Below are positions 6,072 to 7,591 of a stretch of DNA of 7,591 nt, one piece after another. The notes beneath the pieces are model-generated. The model made no database searches and was not told the origin of the DNA. It saw nothing but the letters and a program-made list of their open reading frames with translations. Numbering within the stretch: position 1 is the stretch's first letter; each line of letters opens with the position of its first letter. Origin of the DNA: Candidatus Sumerlaeota bacterium. Its GTDB lineage: Bacteria; Sumerlaeota; Sumerlaeia; JADFCT01. The position numbers were made by a program, and so were the translations under genes. Location: positions 1 through 7,591 of the forward strand of contig JAPLSP010000376.1 of assembly GCA_026398575.1 (NCBI GenBank). Direction: 5' to 3'.

Positions 6072-6366
6072 GAAGAAAGAAGCTACTGCGAACATTATTC
6101 CAAATCACCTGCTTCCATCAATTGCTGTTGATCAGGTGATGCTCGGAAGAAGAAGTGATGGGATGTCGCTGTTGAGAATGTATTCAACTCTTCCAGAGGG
6201 AATGGTTGAACAGGCGCGGATTATGATCCAACAAAGTCGAATGAAGCCTATGATAGACGCTCTGTGCAAGCATTCCAATTACTATCCGCGTCCAGCGCAA
6301 GCGCGGAATGATGAACCATTGCCCTCTCAAAAACTGAAAGTGAAAGGACGCCGATCCATGAAATAA
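6061..6366 (+). CDS. Small hypothetical protein coupled to the zinc-finger gene
   Basis: 101 residues, starting at ATG 6061 after AAGGAG (6047-6052, eight bases away), and overlapping the end of the zinc-finger gene by 11 bp, so the two are almost certainly translated together. I do not recognise the family with certainty. The core (about 10-72) reads as short strands ('SIAVDQVMLGRRSDGMSLLRMYS') then 'LPEGMVEQARIMI' and a helix 'MKPMIDALCKHSNYY'. This strand-strand-helix pattern recalls small DUF3467-like proteins, but that is a weak impression. The tail (about 78-101) is basic and probably disordered. It has no signal peptide or membrane segment. It does not look like a known ribonuclease toxin (no RelE, MqsR or HicA signature). 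It shares the lower GC of the zinc-finger gene. A role as toxin, partner or effector of the regulator is open. Confidence 0.65.
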   Translation: MPDEKKEATANIIPNHLLPSIAVDQVMLGRRSDGMSLLRMYSTLPEGMVEQARIMIQQSRMKPMIDALCKHSNYYPRPAQARNDEPLPSQKLKVKGRRSMK

Positions 6367-6437
6367 GTGGTGGCGGTAGCGATTGTAGGTCGTCCGGCCA
6401 GCCCGCTTGGCTATCACTGAAAAATATCGAATAGTTT

Positions 6438-7319
6438 TCAAAACACTTTTTTCAGCGTCACGCGGCGGCCGCCGTCGCTGTAGGAAACATCGTCGAAATG
6501 TTGGCGGGTCATCTGGATGCCATGGCCCATGTCCAGATGCATCGTTTCCGCTTTAAGAGATCGGGGCAGGGATTTCCAATCGAAGCCAGCGCCTTCGTCT
6601 TCAATGGCGCACATCATTCCTTGAGGCCCGATTTCGAAATGGGCGCGGATTCGCCGGGCGGAGCGCGCCGGATCGGCCAGGCGTTCGGCCAGCAGTTCCT
6701 CCCATGCATCCGCATCAAACGCGGCCTTTTTTTCTTCGTGCGTGATGCCGAGGTTTCCATGCTCCAGGGCATTGGTCAGCATTTCGCCGACGCCGAAGCG
6801 CAGACTCATGGCCGCATCCGGATCGTTCACGAAAATCCGAATTCGTTCGCTCATGAGCTGCGTCGCGGCTTCGATGTCCTCGAGGCGCGTGGCCAGGTTG
6901 AAATCCAGGACTTCACGGGTTGTAATGCGCGGCGCCAATGCGCCCAGCAGATTCTCCTGAATGCGATGGCGATAGCGAAACAGCGTCATGCTTAGATCGC
7001 CGAAGCTGAAGGGCTTGATCAGGTAGTCGTTGGCGCCCCATCGAATGGCTTCGGCCGCCACTTCCTCCGAGCCATAGGCGGTGATGACCACCACGACGGT
7101 GTCGGGCTTGATGCCTTTGATTTTTTTCAGCAGGTCCAGGCCGTTCATGCCGGGCATCTTAAAATCCGTGATCACCACCGGCGGCAGATGCTGATGAAAG
7201 AGCGCCAGCCCTTGCGCGCTGGATGCGGCCGTCAGGACTTCGTAGCCGGCGTCCGTGACGTACTGCTGCGCTACCTTGATGGCGCCCGGTTCATCGTCTA
7301 TGATGAGAACTTGTGTCAT
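6438..7319 (-). CDS. Response regulator receiver fused to RsbW-like HATPase (anti-sigma-type kinase)
   Basis: 293 residues from the ATG complement at 7317-7319; the open frame extends to 7388, but those 23 extra codons are a translated tandem repeat (Arg/Pro/Ser/Val) and are rejected. Residues 1-120 are a complete receiver domain: Asp8/Asp9, phospho-acceptor Asp52 ('VITDFKMPGMNG'), Thr80 and Lys102 ('LIKPF'). Residues about 140-293 are a GHKL ATPase of the HATPase_c_2/RsbW type: N-box 'GEMLTNALEHGN' (178-189), G1 box 'IEDEGAGFD' (239-247) and 'MGHGIQM' (264-270). No histidine-phosphotransfer helix is seen, so it is not a normal sensor kinase. Family knowledge suggests phosphorylation of the receiver gates a Ser/Thr kinase or anti-sigma activity in a partner-switching pathway. 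There is only a weak GAAG ribosome site. It follows the receiver-domain gene by about 80 bp and is probably its output. Confidence 0.85.
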   Translation of the reverse strand: MTQVLIIDDEPGAIKVAQQYVTDAGYEVLTAASSAQGLALFHQHLPPVVITDFKMPGMNGLDLLKKIKGIKPDTVVVVITAYGSEEVAAEAIRWGANDYLIKPFSFGDLSMTLFRYRHRIQENLLGALAPRITTREVLDFNLATRLEDIEAATQLMSERIRIFVNDPDAAMSLRFGVGEMLTNALEHGNLGITHEEKKAAFDADAWEELLAERLADPARSARRIRAHFEIGPQGMMCAIEDEGAGFDWKSLPRSLKAETMHLDMGHGIQMTRQHFDDVSYSDGGRRVTLKKVF

Positions 7320-7324
7320 GGTTC

Positions 7325-7342
7325 TTCGTGGACTTCGTGGAC
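7325..7342. repeat. Two copies of a 9-bp repeat next to the 10-bp array
   Basis: TTCGTGGAC occurs at 7325-7333 and 7334-7342, directly before the 10-bp array and sharing its GGAC core. It lies five bases upstream (minus strand) of the start codon at 7319, so it forms the leader of the receiver-ATPase gene and replaces a normal ribosome site. Confidence 0.65.
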
Positions 7343-7344
7343 GG

Positions 7345-7415
7345 ACACGGACTGGCACGGACTGGCACGGACTAGCACGGACTGGCACGGACTGACACGG
7401 ACTAACACGGACTGA
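7345..7415. repeat. Degenerate 10-bp tandem repeat, about seven copies
   Basis: The unit ACTGGCACGG recurs with a strict 10-bp period from about 7351 to 7415, with a partial unit before it (ACACGG, 7345-7350). Variation is confined to two purine positions (ACT[A/G][A/G]CACGG); the last unit breaks down after ACTGAC. It fills the spacer between two minus-strand signalling genes and runs into the 3' end of the upstream one. Confidence 0.9.
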
Positions 7416-7591
7416 CGGCGAATTCTTCTATAGGATTTGCGCGTTGCGCAAAGGTTTTATTTCTGTCATTGGCGTCGGGGCGGCCCGGTTCATCCCTGTG
7501 CAGAACGCGATGGAGCGTCGCGGCCAGATCGCTTTCAAGGATGGGTTTTATGATGATTTCGCGGACGCCCTGTTCCCGCGCGTCCGCTTCA
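7402..7591 (-). CDS. C-terminal end of a receiver-domain protein (5' part outside window)
   Basis: Reading the minus strand from 7590 gives 62 codons ending in TAG (complement of 7402-7404). The visible start 'EADAREQGVREIIIKPILESDLAATLHRVL' is the end of a response-regulator receiver: an Ala-x-x-x-Gly turn, then the conserved Lys-Pro after strand 5, then the last amphipathic helix. The remaining 30 residues are polar and probably disordered. It may be a stand-alone regulator or, more likely given the position, the C-terminal receiver of a hybrid sensor kinase; the window does not show which. The last three or four residues and the stop come from the degenerate 10-bp repeat, so the original end of the gene has probably been overwritten. 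It is likely cotranscribed with the receiver-ATPase gene downstream. Confidence 0.75.
   Translation of the reverse strand, partial: EADAREQGVREIIIKPILESDLAATLHRVLHRDEPGRPDANDRNKTFAQRANPIEEFAVSPC
7436..7452. repeat. Perfect 7-bp inverted repeat in the 3' end of the receiver gene
   Basis: TTTGCGC (7436-7442) and GCGCAAA (7446-7452) are exact complements with a 3-base loop. It lies in the polar tail of the receiver-domain gene, about 32 bases before its stop. No T-run follows on the minus strand, so it is not a clear terminator. Confidence 0.5.

Noticed and set aside
6367..6437. Terminator between the converging small gene and the receiver-ATPase gene
   Set aside because: Only a 4-bp stem (GCCA/TGGC) can be drawn and it has no T-run, so it is not supported.
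7320..7388. N-terminal extension of the receiver-ATPase protein
   Set aside because: The 23 extra residues are translation of the tandem repeats; the receiver fold starts at MTQVLIIDDE.
7325..7415. CRISPR array
   Set aside because: The units are 9-10 bp in direct contact with no spacers.

Overview
The window looks like chromosomal DNA from a free-living, Gram-negative polysaccharide degrader. The evidence is a set of exported proteins with signal peptides or a lipoprotein signal, a pectinase-type enzyme with a dockerin-like tail, a golvesin-type carbohydrate-binding-like domain, and a response regulator fused to an anti-sigma-type ATPase. This mix is common in PVC-group and neighbouring lineages (Planctomycetes, Verrucomicrobia, Lentisphaerae, Hydrogenedentes-like), but the phylum cannot be fixed from sequence alone. 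Most of the window is GC-rich (one sampled 60-base line inside the large enzyme gene is 65% GC). The segment at about 5330-6370 is clearly poorer in GC (sampled lines 42% and 45%).

Positions 1-5198 form a carbohydrate and nucleoside salvage neighbourhood. It opens with the 3' end of a GH43-like glycosidase (+). Next comes a repeat-bearing gap of 299 bp, then a lipoprotein with a golvesin C-terminal/xanthan-lyase-CBM-like domain (-). A 398 bp gap separates the divergent starts of that lipoprotein and of an exported nucleoside hydrolase-like protein (+). Only 20 bp after the latter lies a large secreted PcRGLX/YetA-like protein (+), related to exo-rhamnogalacturonan lyases, ending in a half-dockerin. 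The last two are probably one operon that acts on plant or algal polymer and its breakdown products outside the cytoplasm.

Positions 5199-6437 hold a low-GC accessory pair. The first gene encodes a YgiT/MqsA-type zinc-finger protein with an excisionase-like helix-turn-helix, and it overlaps by 11 bp a 101-residue protein of unknown function. A perfect 9+9 bp palindrome lies just before the first start codon and overlaps a possible promoter, which points to self-regulation as in toxin-antitoxin loci. No intact toxin gene is visible.

Positions 6438-7591 (-) carry two signalling genes. One is the C-terminal end of a receiver-domain protein, cut by the window edge. Downstream of it is a receiver + HATPase (RsbW-like) fusion. 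They are separated by a degenerate 10-bp tandem repeat that also supplies the last codons and stop of the upstream gene. There is no rRNA, tRNA, CRISPR array or transposase. Intergenic repeats include a 57-bp near-perfect palindrome (523-579), a two-copy 25-bp tandem repeat (623-672) and the 10-bp array (about 7345-7415).
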